The position numbers and the translations under genes were made by a program. This document shows positions 34,999 to 47,315 of a stretch of DNA of 64,000 nucleotides, one piece after another (the stretch's first letter is position 1; each line of letters opens with the position of its first letter). The notes under the pieces are model-generated. The model had not been told where the DNA came from, made no database searches, and saw only the letters and a list, made by a program, of their open reading frames with translations. Source of the stretch: Forficula auricularia. Its lineage: Eukaryota; Arthropoda; Insecta; Dermaptera; Forficulidae. The stretch is taken from NCBI GenBank assembly GCA_024734495.1, contig JALMQS010000816.1:5791171-5855170 (forward strand), given 5' to 3'.

Positions 34999-35370
34999 CA
35001 TACTTTAAAATTAGACATGTTTTTTAAGCTATTGGCAAGGTTTGTTTTATAAAACGATATTCACTATATTAGAATTAAGCTGATATTTACAGACACTGAG
35101 ATAGAAATCTGTATTTGTTGATGTAAAAATAACAGTTCATAAAATTTCCTTAGATGGAAGTATCGTGTCTATAAAGAAAGATTCAATTTATTTTCCAATT
35201 ATATTATCTGAAAAACTCTCTCAAAAATGATATATTTTCTAGTTGTTATCTTGAGAAGGAGAAGAATTTCCGATAAAACTAAAGAGTTATAATAATAGAT
35301 GAACTGCATATGAATAAATCTATTTGAATCCCAAAATGATATATGCGTTATGGAGGGAATTGAGAAAACC
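34999..35370. other. AT-rich, nothing recognised
   Basis: No gene or repeat family was seen. Confidence 0.45.
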
Positions 35371-35380
35371 GAGACGGAAT

Positions 35381-35575
35381 TTATCTCGGTACTCTTTCCC
35401 AATTCTTCTCTGACGCTGAACTCGGAGAGACAGAGACATTTCCAAGTGAAGCTGAGCAGTCTGAGCCTATGCTGGTGCTTTTGACTTTTGACACAAGAGA
35501 GTTGGCTCTCAGCATGCGGGGCTTGGCCCCAGGGGCCCCGGGGGCCCAGGCCCTAAGCACGGGCATGTTTTCGCC
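35381..35575 (-). other. GC-rich open segment, possible host exon
   Basis: On the minus strand a 61-codon frame begins at ATG (context AAAACATGCC) and has PGAPGAKPRML, then a Ser-rich part (SIGSDCSASLGNVSVSPSSA). It ends at TAA just after a GTACCG that could be a weak splice donor. Base composition differs sharply from the flanks, and no transposon family is recognised here. I do not recognise the protein. It could be a 5' exon or simply a GC-rich repeat. Confidence 0.25.
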
Positions 35576-36243
35576 GAGCGCGCATTAATCATCAAATCAA
35601 ATCCGGCCCATCTATAATACGTCAATATCATCCGCACAATGCAGATGTTATTTCAACAATTAACCTTTACATTTTTTAGGTCGACGCCGATGCGTTTGAA
35701 ATGTTTGACGGACATTTTTTGTAACACTATATTCTACATTGAATTTCTCGGCCAGCCAAAGCCATTTGTAATCATCATAGAGCCCATCGCGTTAACTATT
35801 TAGACGGAATGTTTTGAAACAATCATTAGTTTTTCCACTAGGGGATCAAAGCATCAGTTCAAGTCAGAGATGATTGACTGAGTGACGTTTCTTGAAAGGG
35901 AAATAAAAAGTGAGCGAATATTTTAAAACAAAAGAAAGATTCAAAAGTAATTTAAATAATTTAATTAAAATTAAAATGTTTTTTGTTTATTATTATTATT
36001 AAATCATTAGTCATTTTCCTTCACTTTAATTGAGATTAATAAAATATTCAAATTGAATTATAAATAAAAATAATTAATTTAAAAAGTAATATACTTTTGG
36101 CCATTTTAATTAATTTAATAACGTAGAAATTATAATTAAATAAAAGTAATCAAATTTATAAACAATACAACTAATTGAAATATAAGATTTCGGTGCAAAT
36201 GAATGCTTGGAAATTATTCATATCTTGTATTTAATTCATTAGG
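35576..36243. other. Less AT-rich then AT-rich sequence, no gene seen
   Basis: 35576-35900 is of near-average GC, with no open frame or repeat recognised. It follows the GC-rich segment and could be promoter or leader DNA if that segment is an exon. Confidence 0.3.
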
Positions 36244-36251
36244 CTTAAGAA

Positions 36252-36492
36252 CAGTGGCGGATCATAGGGTAAGCGGAATGAGCGCCTGCGGGGGCCCCAA
36301 AAAAGACTGATTGTGTTAAAGTGTTTTCTTAAACATTGTTTTATAACACTTGTATTCAATTTTGTTAATAAGTACCAAAATTTGAATATAATCGTTCATG
36401 GTTCAGAATTTTTTTTTATTTTTTGTTTAATTGATTTTGAGGGCCCCGTTATTTTATCGCTTAGGGCCCCGACTTGACTTGATCCACCACTG
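36252..36492. mobile_element. hAT-like MITE with 8-bp target duplication
   Basis: The ends are CAGTGGCGGATCA and (inverse) CAGTGGTGGATCAAG. The flanks CTTAAGAA (36244-36251) and TTTAAGAA (36493-36500) agree at 7 of 8 bases. The interior has GGGGGCCCC and GGGCCCC blocks near each end, extending the inverted repeat. Confidence 0.85.
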
Positions 36493-36500
36493 TTTAAGAA

Positions 36501-39355
36501 CATATTTTTTGCCAATCATAGCGCACAGCTTGCGCAGCTCAAGTTCAAGCATTGGTCGTACACACACTTTACGCTATTTACACGAATAGTTTCGAACCAC
36601 TTTTGACCCCCTGCAGATCAGAACCTATTTGGGTTACAGAGATGAAATTATAAACATGTAATTATGTAATCGCTCTTGTAGAGAGTACCGAATTTCAATA
36701 ATACAGAATAAATAGAATCTGAGATATAGACCTGAGAAAATGGCTAATTATGGCACTCACTGACTGACTTGACTCACAGGAGATCAAACCTATAGGATAC
36801 TTCCAGAATCATGAAATTTCGCATGCCAGTAGAGTTTGGGACACAAATAAAGAAAAAATTTCCAAATCCAAACTTTCTACCTTTCAACTCCTAAAATGAA
36901 GGGGTGAAGATTATAGGATAAATTTTCATCTAATACATATACTCGTATATGAAATGACTCTAAGATGATAAAATTTGGCAATTTTGTAGGGTTTGGGGAA
37001 TTAATAAAAGTGAAAATTAATCACGAAATTTGAAATGTATACAAAGGGTCCCCCTGTGGTCTGAATTTTTGAATTACATAAAAAAATAAATTATTAATTT
37101 TCAACATATTTTTATCGATTCTAATAGTAGTAGAGTATTTAGAGATACCAAATACGCTATTGGTTTTGATATATTTACTTTTACTTAGGATAGAGCGCCA
37201 TGAAAAAATTTTAATTGAAAAAAGGCACTTCGATTCGGAAAAGTTTGGGAAGCCTGGACCTATATAAATTTTAAAGAAATAGATGCCAAACGTAATTTAA
37301 TATCTCTTAATTTTTTCTCTCTATCACGTCACTGGCCATCTGGGGATTCCCTTTTGTGCTTATCAAACTTCACGATAGGTTGAGTGGACCATTATCTTCG
37401 AAATAAAGATAAATAAAAATCCCTTGGTGAACTCCATAATCCTTGAAAATAATATTTAAAAGATGTTATTTTATATTTTATCAAAAAGTAGTAGTTATTT
37501 AGTGAATTTTTGACCTCCATCAATCATAGAGCTCGTTCCTGATATGAAAACCATTATTAAAGTCATATTTTTTTATTAAATTTCCTTTAATTGAATTATA
37601 CATTTTTATCACTGGGTCTTAAAAATGTTTTATAATTCAAATAAGCAACTATTTGGTATCTTGTATCTCGGTATGTAATTGGTATATTTTGTACCTAATT
37701 AATGACTTCTGAGTTAATGGATATTTTAATCTAGTTGAAAACTGTAACTTGCCTATTCAAGTACATATATATTTTTAAAATAACTAACTTAATATAAGTA
37801 CTGTCCAGGTCACAATTTTTCCAGTAGCAATGTAGCTCTTGAAAATTAAAAAGTTAATGACCACACACTGTTCTTGAGTTTCTCGAATCTTAACCTTATA
37901 AGTAGCTATATTAAGTATAATTTTCCCTTTGAAAAGAATAGCCATCCGATGATGACTGTACTATTGTTCATTTCCTGAACGCGAAAAAGAACAATCCGAC
38001 TTACATTCCAGTTCTAGAATCAAGTTTGTCTTTAGAGGTTAAGTTTCATTTTAATATATTAATTATGCAAATTGAAAGAATGCATCTAATATAACAAGTA
38101 AAGTTAAGTTAGAATGTTAATGTTCTTCTCTTTCAAAAATTATGCAAATGTGAAGGATTTTTGTAAACCAATAAACATTAGAAATACAAATAAATAAAAT
38201 TCTAGTTTAAAAAAAAAAAATAAATAAATAAACGACTTCATTATCATTCAATCAACTTTCTCATAAAAACAAACATGTGTTTTATGTTTTTCTTTTAAAA
38301 TATCGGAATTTATTAAAACGACCAGTTGGAAAATTTCACATGAGATTTGATTCATTTTTATTATATTCCTCATCATGTAATTTAGAAAATAGAAAAATGT
38401 TGTCGAAGAGTTATGTGTCTAGCGCTATATGGGTGAGAAACTTTTGGATGATAAGAACACAAAAGGGCTAGATAGACAGAAATTATGATTATGGTATGGT
38501 GATATAAACGATTTTTGAAAACTATATACTATATATGAATTTATAAATATAGGTATTAGGTAGATTGAATTTCTAATGAAGAGCTTGGAGAAGACAAGAG
38601 GAAGATATACTATTGAGCACATATTTCAAGTGAATAATCCGGGAAATATTTCAGAGAATGAGCTAGGAAATATTGGTGAAAGATTTTAAATTGATTATTT
38701 TTTCAGATTATAGAGACTTTTTAGGAAATAATTTTGAAATTTATCTTTAACATTTTATTTTAGAGTAACAAATGAAAAGCGAGCCGCCCCATTTGAACAC
38801 CAATAGGGGACAAGCACGTTAAAATAGATCCATATAATTGTTTTCTTTAAAGCATATTAGCAGAAAATAAAGTGCAATACATTTTGTGCCTTAGAGGAAA
38901 AAACAGGGATGTATAAAAATAGGAATATTTAAGACTTTGAGCGAAGTCAAATATATTTGCGGAGCGATGTTTGAAGCATGTAATTCAGGGTAAATAGAAT
39001 CTAAAAAGAATTATAAAAGTCATATATTAGATAAACAGATAGTCAAGTGCGTTGAATCTATATTAAAAAGCATATTGATTAAATTTAAATTGGGGTTTCC
39101 AGAGAGTAGGAAATTTGTTTAATTTATAAGGAATATATAAATCGAAGAGTATATTTTTTTATGTAAATAAGCATATATTAGGTATAAAATATCGAAGACT
39201 TTGACTTGATCTTTCTTAAAACTACTTAATATATTTTATTAATTTTCTTCCAGAACTTAAGTGACTTGATTTAAATTTTTCATTAAATTGAAGGGTTGGT
39301 TTTGTCACAAAAATAATAAAACAATAATTTTAATAACTATTAGAATTATTTAATT
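36501..39355. other. AT-rich, no gene seen
   Basis: This segment contains simple (TAAA)n near 38215-38232 and no supported coding frame. Frames at 38277-38622 are compositional. Confidence 0.5.
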
Positions 39356-39364
39356 GATTACTAT

Positions 39365-39402
39365 ACAGTTTCGGTCACCACTGGTCGACCATCCTCAGTA
39401 GT
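39365..39402 (-). ncRNA. Hammerhead-like motif, probably degraded
   Basis: On the minus strand: CTGAGGA, extra T, stem II GGTC / GACC, CGAA, then ACTGTATAGT, which can close as ACT / AGT. CTGANGA allows the G at position 7. No stem I was found. Confidence 0.35.
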
Positions 39403-39760
39403 TATCTCGTTCAAGAACCGGAATTTGTCATTTCACATGAAACATTCATTCTTAAATCTTCAATATAGATAGATCACACAATTCATTACAATCACACACA
39501 CATATATACATATATAGCAACAATTTATAAAAACGTTTACCAGTGAACTAGAAACTATTTTGAATTAATATATTTTACACGAATTCAACAGCGGTTTTAA
39601 GTTACAAATTGCTTTGACTTCGTGGGTTAGTTATCCGACTTCATATAAATATATATATATATATATATGATACAGGCAATGATTTCTTATTCCTTGAAAA
39701 TAGGATTTTTGCGCAAATTAGGCTTTCAGAAAATTATTGATATTATTTCATGGGGATATC
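39403..39760. other. AT-rich with (AT)n
   Basis: A dinucleotide (AT)n tract lies at 39648-39668. Nothing else was recognised. Confidence 0.5.
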
Positions 39761-39765
39761 ACTGT

Positions 39766-39880
39766 TAATTGAAAAGATTTTGTTTTACCGAGAGTATCAG
39801 AGTTGTTGATTAATAAAGAGAAATTAATATATTATAATATAAATAATGTATGTATATGTTTATTTGCGTCCATAGCTCCC
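39766..39880. repeat. Short relative of the 15056-17034 element
   Basis: TTAATTGAAAAGATTTTGTT, TTACCGAGAGTATCAGAGTT and GTTGATTAATAAAGAGAAA match the one-sided left segment of that element. ATGTATATGTTTATTTGCGTC matches its right arm. Nearly all of the palindromic middle is lost. Confidence 0.7.
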
Positions 39881-40300
39881 AGATGAAATTTCGGGCCCGG
39901 GGCCGAAAATCTGAAGTGGGCCCCTTATTATGGAATAAGTATGTATTTTCTATGAAATGGAAAAAGTTGGTCAGAATGGATTAATTTTTTGGTGTTGTGG
40001 TGTTATTTTAATGAAAAAAATAGAGTGCCTGGATAAGGTGCTAAAAATGAAAAATAAACTAAACTACCATCACATAGAATTTTAAACGCTTTTATTACTT
40101 TCCAATGATACTAAGGGTAAACGCGTAAACCTATAAATGAAAGGGGAATAATGAAAAAAAATATTAATATTAAACATTAATTTTTACAGTTAACAAATAT
40201 TTTTCAAAGTTTTTTTCTAACATACCCCCATAAACAAAATATCAGGACGCACGTGAGCCCAGCCTCGGGATCCTCGGGGGCTATGTCCTCATTGATTTCT
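39881..40300. mobile_element. Possible MITE with CATAGCTCCC ends
   Basis: CATAGCTCCCAGATG at the left and GGGGGCTATG at the right form short inverted ends. Each is followed inward by GC-rich blocks (TTCGGGCCCGGGGCCGAAAA; CCCAGCCTCGGGATCC). Confidence 0.45.
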
Positions 40301-41640
40301 CTTTATTACAACACTATTAGCTATTGCTCTGAAAACTCTTCTGTACCGGCCCTCTAAGATTCAAAAAGTAAAGTATTGCTATTGTAATTCGAAAAAATAA
40401 CAATTAGAATTTCTAAGAAGACTTCGTTAATAGTTTCGCAATGTGGATGAATATCTGAGTCAACTAAAATATATTTTTTTTTCTATTTTTTTCTTTTCTT
40501 ATTTATTTTTTGTCCACTAAGTTGATCATCACTTCCTGATTACATCAAGCAGAAAATATTTAGAAATAGGCCTGATTATCTAAGTCCATGAACGCGTCCC
40601 TATATTACCAATAAGGAATTTCCTCTTGCGAATTTTTTCACATGTTTTCTACCCTGATACTTGATACTGATGATGAACGACATATTTTTATATCAAATCA
40701 ATTTTTAAAGAATGTTTGTACAACATAAACACATTAATATTCTATTCAGAGTTTTATAAGAAATATTCAATGAAATCTGATTTACATGAAACCCGTTTAG
40801 ACACTCATGCATTAAATTGAATATATTTACCTACTAGAATAGTTGAAAAGTAATTAATGAATTTTATTCTTTTATATTCAGAATATGTAAATTGAAATTA
40901 AATTAATTGCTAATAAGTAGTACAATAAAAGCATAAAAATTAAATTCAGGAGAAAAAAGAGAGAACGAAATGCATATATTTGAATTGGATAGGTTTGGGG
41001 ATTCCATGAATGAGTTGTTCAAAAGCGATGAACGATATGCATAGAGAGGCTCATAATATTTACACTTGGTGTTCCCGGTGGTTTTCATGACGTCACTTCA
41101 TCTAAATCAAGAGGTAGTAGGTTGCGATTAGTCATCGTAGGTAAACGTGGGAATTTGTTGTATACAAATCATTGAATGCCAGAAACATCCCGCAATTCAC
41201 CAAAGTAAACAGGAAAGACACCTCCTGGAGTTTTCTCAATGAAAACTTGTCGACCTGAATAGCCCACCCAAAAAAAATATTCATGATAATAAGTCATTAT
41301 AAAATTGAAAATATCGCTAATTAGAATAATAGATAAAGAATTTATGCCCACACTCACATTAAATACCAATAGAATGAAGTCTTGGGTGGTCCAATTCAAG
41401 TGATTTATCCAAGATATAATTAAAAAATCCATAATTGGAATTTTTAATCATACACAAAATTTTCATAAAGGATCTGAAAAAAACGAAAAAACTCTTAAAA
41501 TGAAATTTAGTTAATTTTGATATAATATTATAAATAAATAAACATTAAAGTAATACCTTATTACTCGGCCGTAAAGCAGCACCAAATTATTCACAAATTG
41601 GCTATTTAAATAAACTGAAGATGTAACTATATCTATTATT
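40301..41640. other. AT-rich, no gene seen
   Basis: No gene was seen; minus-strand frames at 40903-41432 carry no recognisable domain. Confidence 0.5.
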
Positions 41641-41651
41641 ATAAGCTAAGT

Positions 41652-42140
41652 CAGGGGTGTCCAACATTTTCGCTTACACGAGCCGCATTTGAAGTAAAAG
41701 CAAATGCCTCGGGCCGAAGATAAAATATCCTAATTCTATTGATATTTTTTAATAATAAAAAAAAGAGTTAATAATGTAGAAGAATGACATCCACCATGAC
41801 AAAGAGGAAAAAATATCTTAAAAATATTTATATCTGATAAAAAATGGAGTCAAAATATAACAAAATTGTGATTATTTTTTCGAAAATCTTGGTATATTTT
41901 TTCACATCAAAGATATAAAATTTGCCCTTTTATTTTTGGAAAATTTTTGGGGAGATTGTCTAATTTCTTCTTATTTTAGAAACAAAAAAAACAAAAACAA
42001 AAAAAAAATAGGTCAAATTGTATCAGATATGTTTTCCAGTAAGTATATAAAAACCCGTAAAAACCTTAATCTTTTAAAGAAATTTATAATTTTATGTCGA
42101 GCCGCATTCATTAAGCTGGGCCGCCTGTTGGACAGCCCTG
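41652..42140. mobile_element. hAT-like MITE, GGGTGTCCAAC ends
   Basis: The ends are CAGGGGTGTCCAACATTTTC and (inverse) CAGGGCTGTCCAACAGGCGG. The flanks AGCTAAGT and AGTTAAGA agree at 6 of 8. A right end of the same family lies at 61727-61755. Confidence 0.75.
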
Positions 42141-42174
42141 AGTTAAGATATGATGAGAGACAGGAAAATAAAAG

Positions 42175-42235
42175 TTCAATTTTTTCCTTAACGTTTCGAT
42201 TAAATGTTTAATCTTCTTCAAGACAAAGAATCATT
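42175..42235 (-). ncRNA. Hammerhead-like motif with altered first core base
   Basis: On the minus strand: TTGAAGA (C3 replaced by T), extra A, perfect stem II GATTAAA / TTTAATC, GAA, ACGT, T. Outer stem I ATTCTTT / AAAAAAT pairs at six of seven positions. It is probably inactive. Confidence 0.35.
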
Positions 42236-42365
42236 TTTTAACTGGGATTATATTATTTTATTCGCAAATATTTATAGAAGCAGCAAAGCATAACAATTCA
42301 TTATACTATCTCTAACTAACAAATGAAAAAAGAAATATGAAATTTTGCAACTAGAATAACATAAT

Positions 42366-42540
42366 ACCTAAATTGAAAGTTTCTTTTTTGCTGAGAGTTG
42401 CAGAATTTTTATGAATTAAAGGAGACAATAAAAGAGTGTGTCTTCTGCTGTAATAATAAATTATTTAATTTATTTATAACAAGAGTATAGTTTCGAGGGC
42501 TTTGCCCTCTTCACCAGTCTATTACAATTGATATACACGA
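42366..42540. repeat. Relative of 15056-17034 with degraded hammerhead-like end
   Basis: AAATTGAAAGTTTC and GCTGAGAGTTGCAGAATTTT match the left segment. GGAGACAATAAAAGAGTGTG, CTTCTGCTG and TTTCGAGGGCTTTGCCCTCTT (42491-42511) match 59966-60070. The core here reads CTGGTGA and the stem III region is damaged. Confidence 0.7.
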
Positions 42541-42847
42541 ATTGATGTATGAAGCGGGTTTTACAAGTGGTCTCGTTATAAATAAATTAAAAAAATTATT
42601 ATTCCAGCAAAAGATGAAATCGTATATTAAAATTAATTTTTTTGGTTTCTACCTTCTTTTATTTTTCTCAATCACACAATTCCTTCTTTCAAATTTAATC
42701 TTTTCAAATTACTTTGTCTCTAATTTTTCTGAAACACTCTTATACTGCTTTTACTCTTTCTTTCTTTCAAAATTCACTTCTGATTCACTAGTAGTAAAAC
42801 TATTTCTAGTCCTATCATTACAAAAATTATTTTTATTTGCATTCATA

Positions 42848-43645
42848 TCAGTGACGTGCGGTACATGGATGCTGTGGATTCAGCGCGTCCCTAAAATTTC
42901 AAACATTTAGAGTATTTTCATAAATATATAAGGTCGAATTCAAAATATCAGGAGGATCTTTAAATTTTTAAATTATTATTCGTTATTTCACATATTTCTA
43001 TAAAAAATATTTTTTCTTTTGAAAAGTATTAGTTTTCGAAATGAAATAAAATTGTTGCATAGTTTCAAGGAGCAATTTTTTTTTAAATTTATTTATTGTC
43101 CCCGGGAACAAAGCCTATTTAGACAGCACATCAGTAAAGTGTTAGTAGGGTTAGTGAGGGAGCCGAGTTTTTAGCCGGTAGAAATTTTATATACCCCGGC
43201 CTTCAGCTCCAACATCTTCATCATCGACGCCGGAGCGGGGCCAGCGCGTTAGCCAGCTCGACTAACCAAGGGGCAATTAAAATGAATGATTTTCCGATAA
43301 GGGTGCAGATAGAAGGTTTAAAGTCATTGCCTGATATATCTTCCAGTTCAAGCAGGTCAAAGACAAGTCCAGACAGGTTTTAGTCAAATAAAAATTGTTC
43401 TCGCTGAGGAACTATTAAAATAGAAATAATACAAAAAAGGAATAAATAAAGATGAATCGAGAATTTCTGGACTAATCTATTTCTAAGAACTTTCAATATA
43501 TAGAATTAGGAGGAATTTTAGATTTTCTTATAGGACAGGCTGATTCATTGTAGAAGATGGTCGATTTCCATCTCAGGGACTGTGGATATAATTTCTGACT
43601 CCTACCCTCAATCACAAAAACCAGTATCCGATTGGGGCGAAGGTC
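42848..43645 (-). mobile_element. hAT-like element, minus copy of the 52333-53140 family
   Basis: CAGTGACGTGCGGTACATGG starts the copy. Its interior is the inverse of 52500-53130 (CTCCTGATA... / AGATCCTCCTGA; ATTCATTGTAGAAGATGGTC / GACCATCTTCCACAATGAAT). It is split by the SINE-like insertion at 43081-43269. Its other end is eroded near 43645. Confidence 0.72.
43081..43269 (-). repeat. SINE-like retroposon with 11-bp target duplication
   Basis: AAGGAGCAATT (43069-43079) and AAGGGGCAATT (43267-43277) flank it; the related copy near 52930 shows the empty site. On the minus strand it starts GGTTAGTCGAGCTGGCTAAC (A-box-like), is GC-rich, and ends in a T-run on the plus strand (its A-tail). The B box is not evident. 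Confidence 0.7.
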
Positions 43646-45415
43646 CCAAAATATATTTTTTTTTTTAATTTAATGTTAAATTTAAAAAATAAAGGAAATG
43701 ATGCCGTATTCAATAAAATTTCAAAAAATGAACTGTACTTTTTTGGACAGCATCCTCGTCAAGTCGTCAACTCGAAAAGTCGTCAACCGTCACTCATTCA
43801 TATAGATGTTTTGTGCCAAAAAATGTTAATCCATATATTAAGAATGACAATATTAATATTATTGGATATTTTCGTAGCTTTATTAATTTTTTCTAAAACC
43901 CGAAGAATTAAATTTATTTTTAAATGAAATAACATTATGGATGAGTATATTTACTTCAATGATTTTTAGAGATATTAAAATCCAAATTGATTCCATTTTT
44001 AAGAGTTCTAACTCAATTTCTGATTTACTCAGATGAAGCATTATTAAAATCGGTAAATCCTTCTCCGGTTTTATATATAATTATCTAATTACATTATTGT
44101 GATTGAGTTGCGTGAATGTATTTTCCTTATGGATGAAATCGTAGATGCTTTTGAATATCAAGAATTTTTTTTCCTTAAATCGATTCAAGACGTTCAATTT
44201 CAAGTGGTGTATTCCCATTATTTTTTTTTTTTAATTTCTTTTAACGTGACTTGTTTTGACATGAACAAGAAATTCTTAGAACTTTGGATCAGTCTAGTTA
44301 GGTCACTTGCTGGCCTGAAATGCCCCGGGGCTTATGATTCAGGGTCACGCCTTAAACATACCCAATTAATTCCAGGTCTCTAATTTCTGAAACCTTAAAC
44401 AATAGAACAAATAAGTTCACTGTACTGTCTGATGAGTAATCATTTTTTGTTTATTTATTTTTTTTGAACCAAAACGTAGAGAAAAGTAGAAATATTTAAC
44501 TCGAATTTTTATTAATGAATTAGGAACATCATTTGTAAAATTTTTATTATAGAACTTAGGTATCTTAAAAAGATATAAAAACAAACTATGTTTGATACTT
44601 TTCTCAACCCAGATGAAAATCAGATTTAGAATGAAAAATGGTTTTGTGGTCTCTAGAGTCCGGAAATTGATAGAAAAACATCAGTCCGTGCGTGGACCCT
44701 TCTGAGTTTAGCAATCGTAAATTGCAGAGGAATGAAATTGAAAACTTAAGATAGCTATCAGCTAGAAGGAGTACAGCAACTTTTTAGCAAATCCTTTGGA
44801 AGTTCTTCTATACATTTTTGAGTTTCTGGGGAGCTATTTTAAAAGGGGAAAATTTTGAAGGGCACGGAATCGTTTATTTTCTTTCTATTTTATAAATTAT
44901 TTTTACTTTCACATTTATATTTTATAGAATAAAATGTGAAGTATTACTATCGCCTGCCTAGGTCCTGACATTTGGTGATCTTCTATATCAGAGATGAAAA
45001 AAGTTAATTTCATTTTGTAACTTCTAAATGGAAGGAATAGATGCCCTTAATTTGTAGTTGGAAACCGAATTTAGGACATAAAACTGGATATTGTGGTTCC
45101 CATAGGCTAAAAATGTATGTATGACGTATGTAACCCCTGCGTTTCGCAAACATAAGTCTCAGAGGTACGAAATTCGAAACTTAAGCTCGATATAGGCTAG
45201 AAGGAGTACAGCAATCTTTCAGGACGGGGCCCGGCCTTAATTGAATACAAATATAACTTTAGATTTATGTGCATTGCTGGGCTGGCCATCTTCGACAAAT
45301 GACCTTTCTGCAGTGGCCAGTCCATTTTAAACTAATTTTAATAATTTCTTAGCATTTATTTATTTATTTTATTTATAGATATTTTTTTGTTTTGTTTTTT
45401 TGTTTGTAATATTTC
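43646..45415. other. AT-rich with a degenerate direct repeat
   Basis: CAGCTAGAAGGAGTACAGCA (44759-44778) and AGGCTAGAAGGAGTACAGCA (45189-45208), each preceded by AACTTAAG, lie about 430 bases apart. No gene was seen. Confidence 0.45.
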
Positions 45416-45700
45416 TTTATTTCTTTATTAATAGCATTGCACAGTTGTGGGGCGCTTTTTGCGCTCCCAACACTCTGGCCTCGGTTCTAGAGTTGTGTCA
45501 AAGTCGCCCGTATATGTACTTGAATCACAAATAGCCACAACATCTGGCATTATTATTTGGACGGCTGATGAGAAGTTGCACACTAATCTGTAAAAAAATC
45601 TGTTTTCTTTTTGTAAAGAGCTGCCCCCCTCTGCGTGGCGCAATAAATCAGTCATTGAAATCGGAAAACCGGAAGTTGGCATTTACATTTTTTTTTCTTA
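45380..45700 (-). pseudogene. Unidentified retroposed 3' end
   Basis: A minus-strand frame of 84 codons (45428-45682) ends TLEPRPECWERKKRPTTVQC. It is followed by AATAAAG and an A/C-rich tail (45360-45420), as at the 3' end of a LINE or a processed copy. I do not recognise the protein. Confidence 0.35.
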
Positions 45701-46058
45701 AAAATCGCATTAACGATTTTTTTTAATTGGTGTACTTATCAAGTGTCATGAGTTATTAGTCGTGTATAAATTTTAATCCGATTGAAATAAAGGAATGAGG
45801 TATAAATTAGGAGTGTCGTGATGATTTCAAATAACTGAGAATATGCAAGTCGAGTGGTGACCACACCAGTTGATATTTTTTTAAAGAACGCTCATCTCAT
45901 ATTATATCTCCCAGTTGGATTAAATTCCAATTTCTTTGCATTTCAAAAGTGATTTTTGAAATTTTTATTTTAGATTAAAATTAATTCTATAAATTGACTA
46001 TTATTTTTTTAATGGTAATGGGAATTGTTAATTCTTTTGAATGAAAACAGTGAAAGAA

Positions 46059-46166
46059 GCTGCCCACCAGAGGCGATTTTTTCTTTTCTACCACCTTCCA
46101 GTGTGCAATGTGTTTTCAATGTTAAATAAGAAGGCGGGTGTCTGAATTGTGTGGGCAGCTACAACA
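46059..46166. mobile_element. Small MITE, GAAGCTGCCCAC ends
   Basis: AGCTGCCCAC at the left is the inverse of GTGGGCAGCT at the right, about 105 bp overall. Confidence 0.5.
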
Positions 46167-46970
46167 CCGATCTGACACATGGCCATATTATAAAGGCCTA
46201 CTTTGCACAAAAACAAATGAGCATTGAATAAATTTCTTCTAAATTTTGATTTATGGTCTCATTTTAGTTTTCTTTTAAACGATCGCTTATTTATCTAATG
46301 AATATATGTTGCATTAATTAAAACCAATGAATAGATATACATTATGAAGTCAATCCATTGGCGTAAGCATAAATTTTCATTGCATATGGAAGGCGATAAT
46401 TTAATACCATGAACAAATGTAACACTAAAGAAAGAATTCACTCTATAAAAAGGTTGTCTGGATTCTTGTTAAATGCCTATTTATGTATACGAAGTATATA
46501 TTTTAATATTTTAAAAAGTGAATTTAATTTTTTAGATAATATAAATTGACGAATTTGAAAAATAAATACCAATGAGGTGGTGTCAGCTGTGAGGGAAAAG
46601 GGCCTTTATCTTCACAAACTAGTTTTTCAGGAATGGCAAAATGTGGGTATAATTTTTGATTACATATTTGAATTCAGCAGCAAATATTCATTCGGAATAG
46701 AATAATAGAGAGGGAAAAAATGAAAAAAAATCCCCTATTTTATTCTGATTAAAAATTGTCAAAATTTAAACGGCTAAATCAAAACTACGTTTTTTACTTC
46801 TAAATATTCAAAAATTCATAACTGAGTCAATTTTTGTACTTTTCGAACAGGATAAAAAGAGATTTGTTCAGTTGTTTCTCTAGAAATAGTAGGTGCCTTT
46901 AACTCGATTTTGACCTGGTGAGATAAGGACCCTTTTGCCTGACACCAACATAAATGTCTAATATAATTAT
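46167..46970. other. AT-rich, no gene seen
   Basis: No gene or family was recognised. Confidence 0.5.
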
Positions 46971-46978
46971 ATTGTAGA

Positions 46979-47315
46979 CTAGCTGCAAGGCCCGCCTTTG
47001 GCGGCCCTCTGCTAGCCAAGCGACACGCCCCCTGGACCCCCAGCCCTCGACCGCCCCCAAACACCTCCATCACCCCCACCCCCGCACCATGCACCCGTTC
47101 CCAACCCCCGCCCGCACCCCACCCACCTCGGACCCCGCACCTCATACACGCCGGACCCCACCCCGTGCCTTCCAACCCTGCGCACCACACCCCCGCCTAG
47201 TCCCCTGGACCCCACCCCTGCTATGCCCCCTGGACTCCAGCCCGCACCACCCCCTGCACCCCCACGCTACTCCGCCTCACTCCTCACCCCCACCCCCGCA
47301 CCCACCCTCCGCACC
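46979..47315. repeat. C-rich, G-poor block
   Basis: After the hairpin GGCCCGCCTTTGGCGGCC, about 300 bases are mostly C with CCCC and CACCCC words (for example CACCCCCACCCCCGCACC). It looks like a decayed, partly tandem C-rich repeat. Open frames on both strands follow from composition. Confidence 0.7.

Noticed and set aside
38205..38232. Short direct repeats as a CRISPR-like array
   Set aside because: It is a simple (TAAA)n tract; no spaced repeats of CRISPR form exist in the window.
42542..42910. 122-codon hydrophobic frame that looks like a membrane protein
   Set aside because: Phe/Leu-rich composition follows from T-rich DNA, and its end runs into the hAT-like element.
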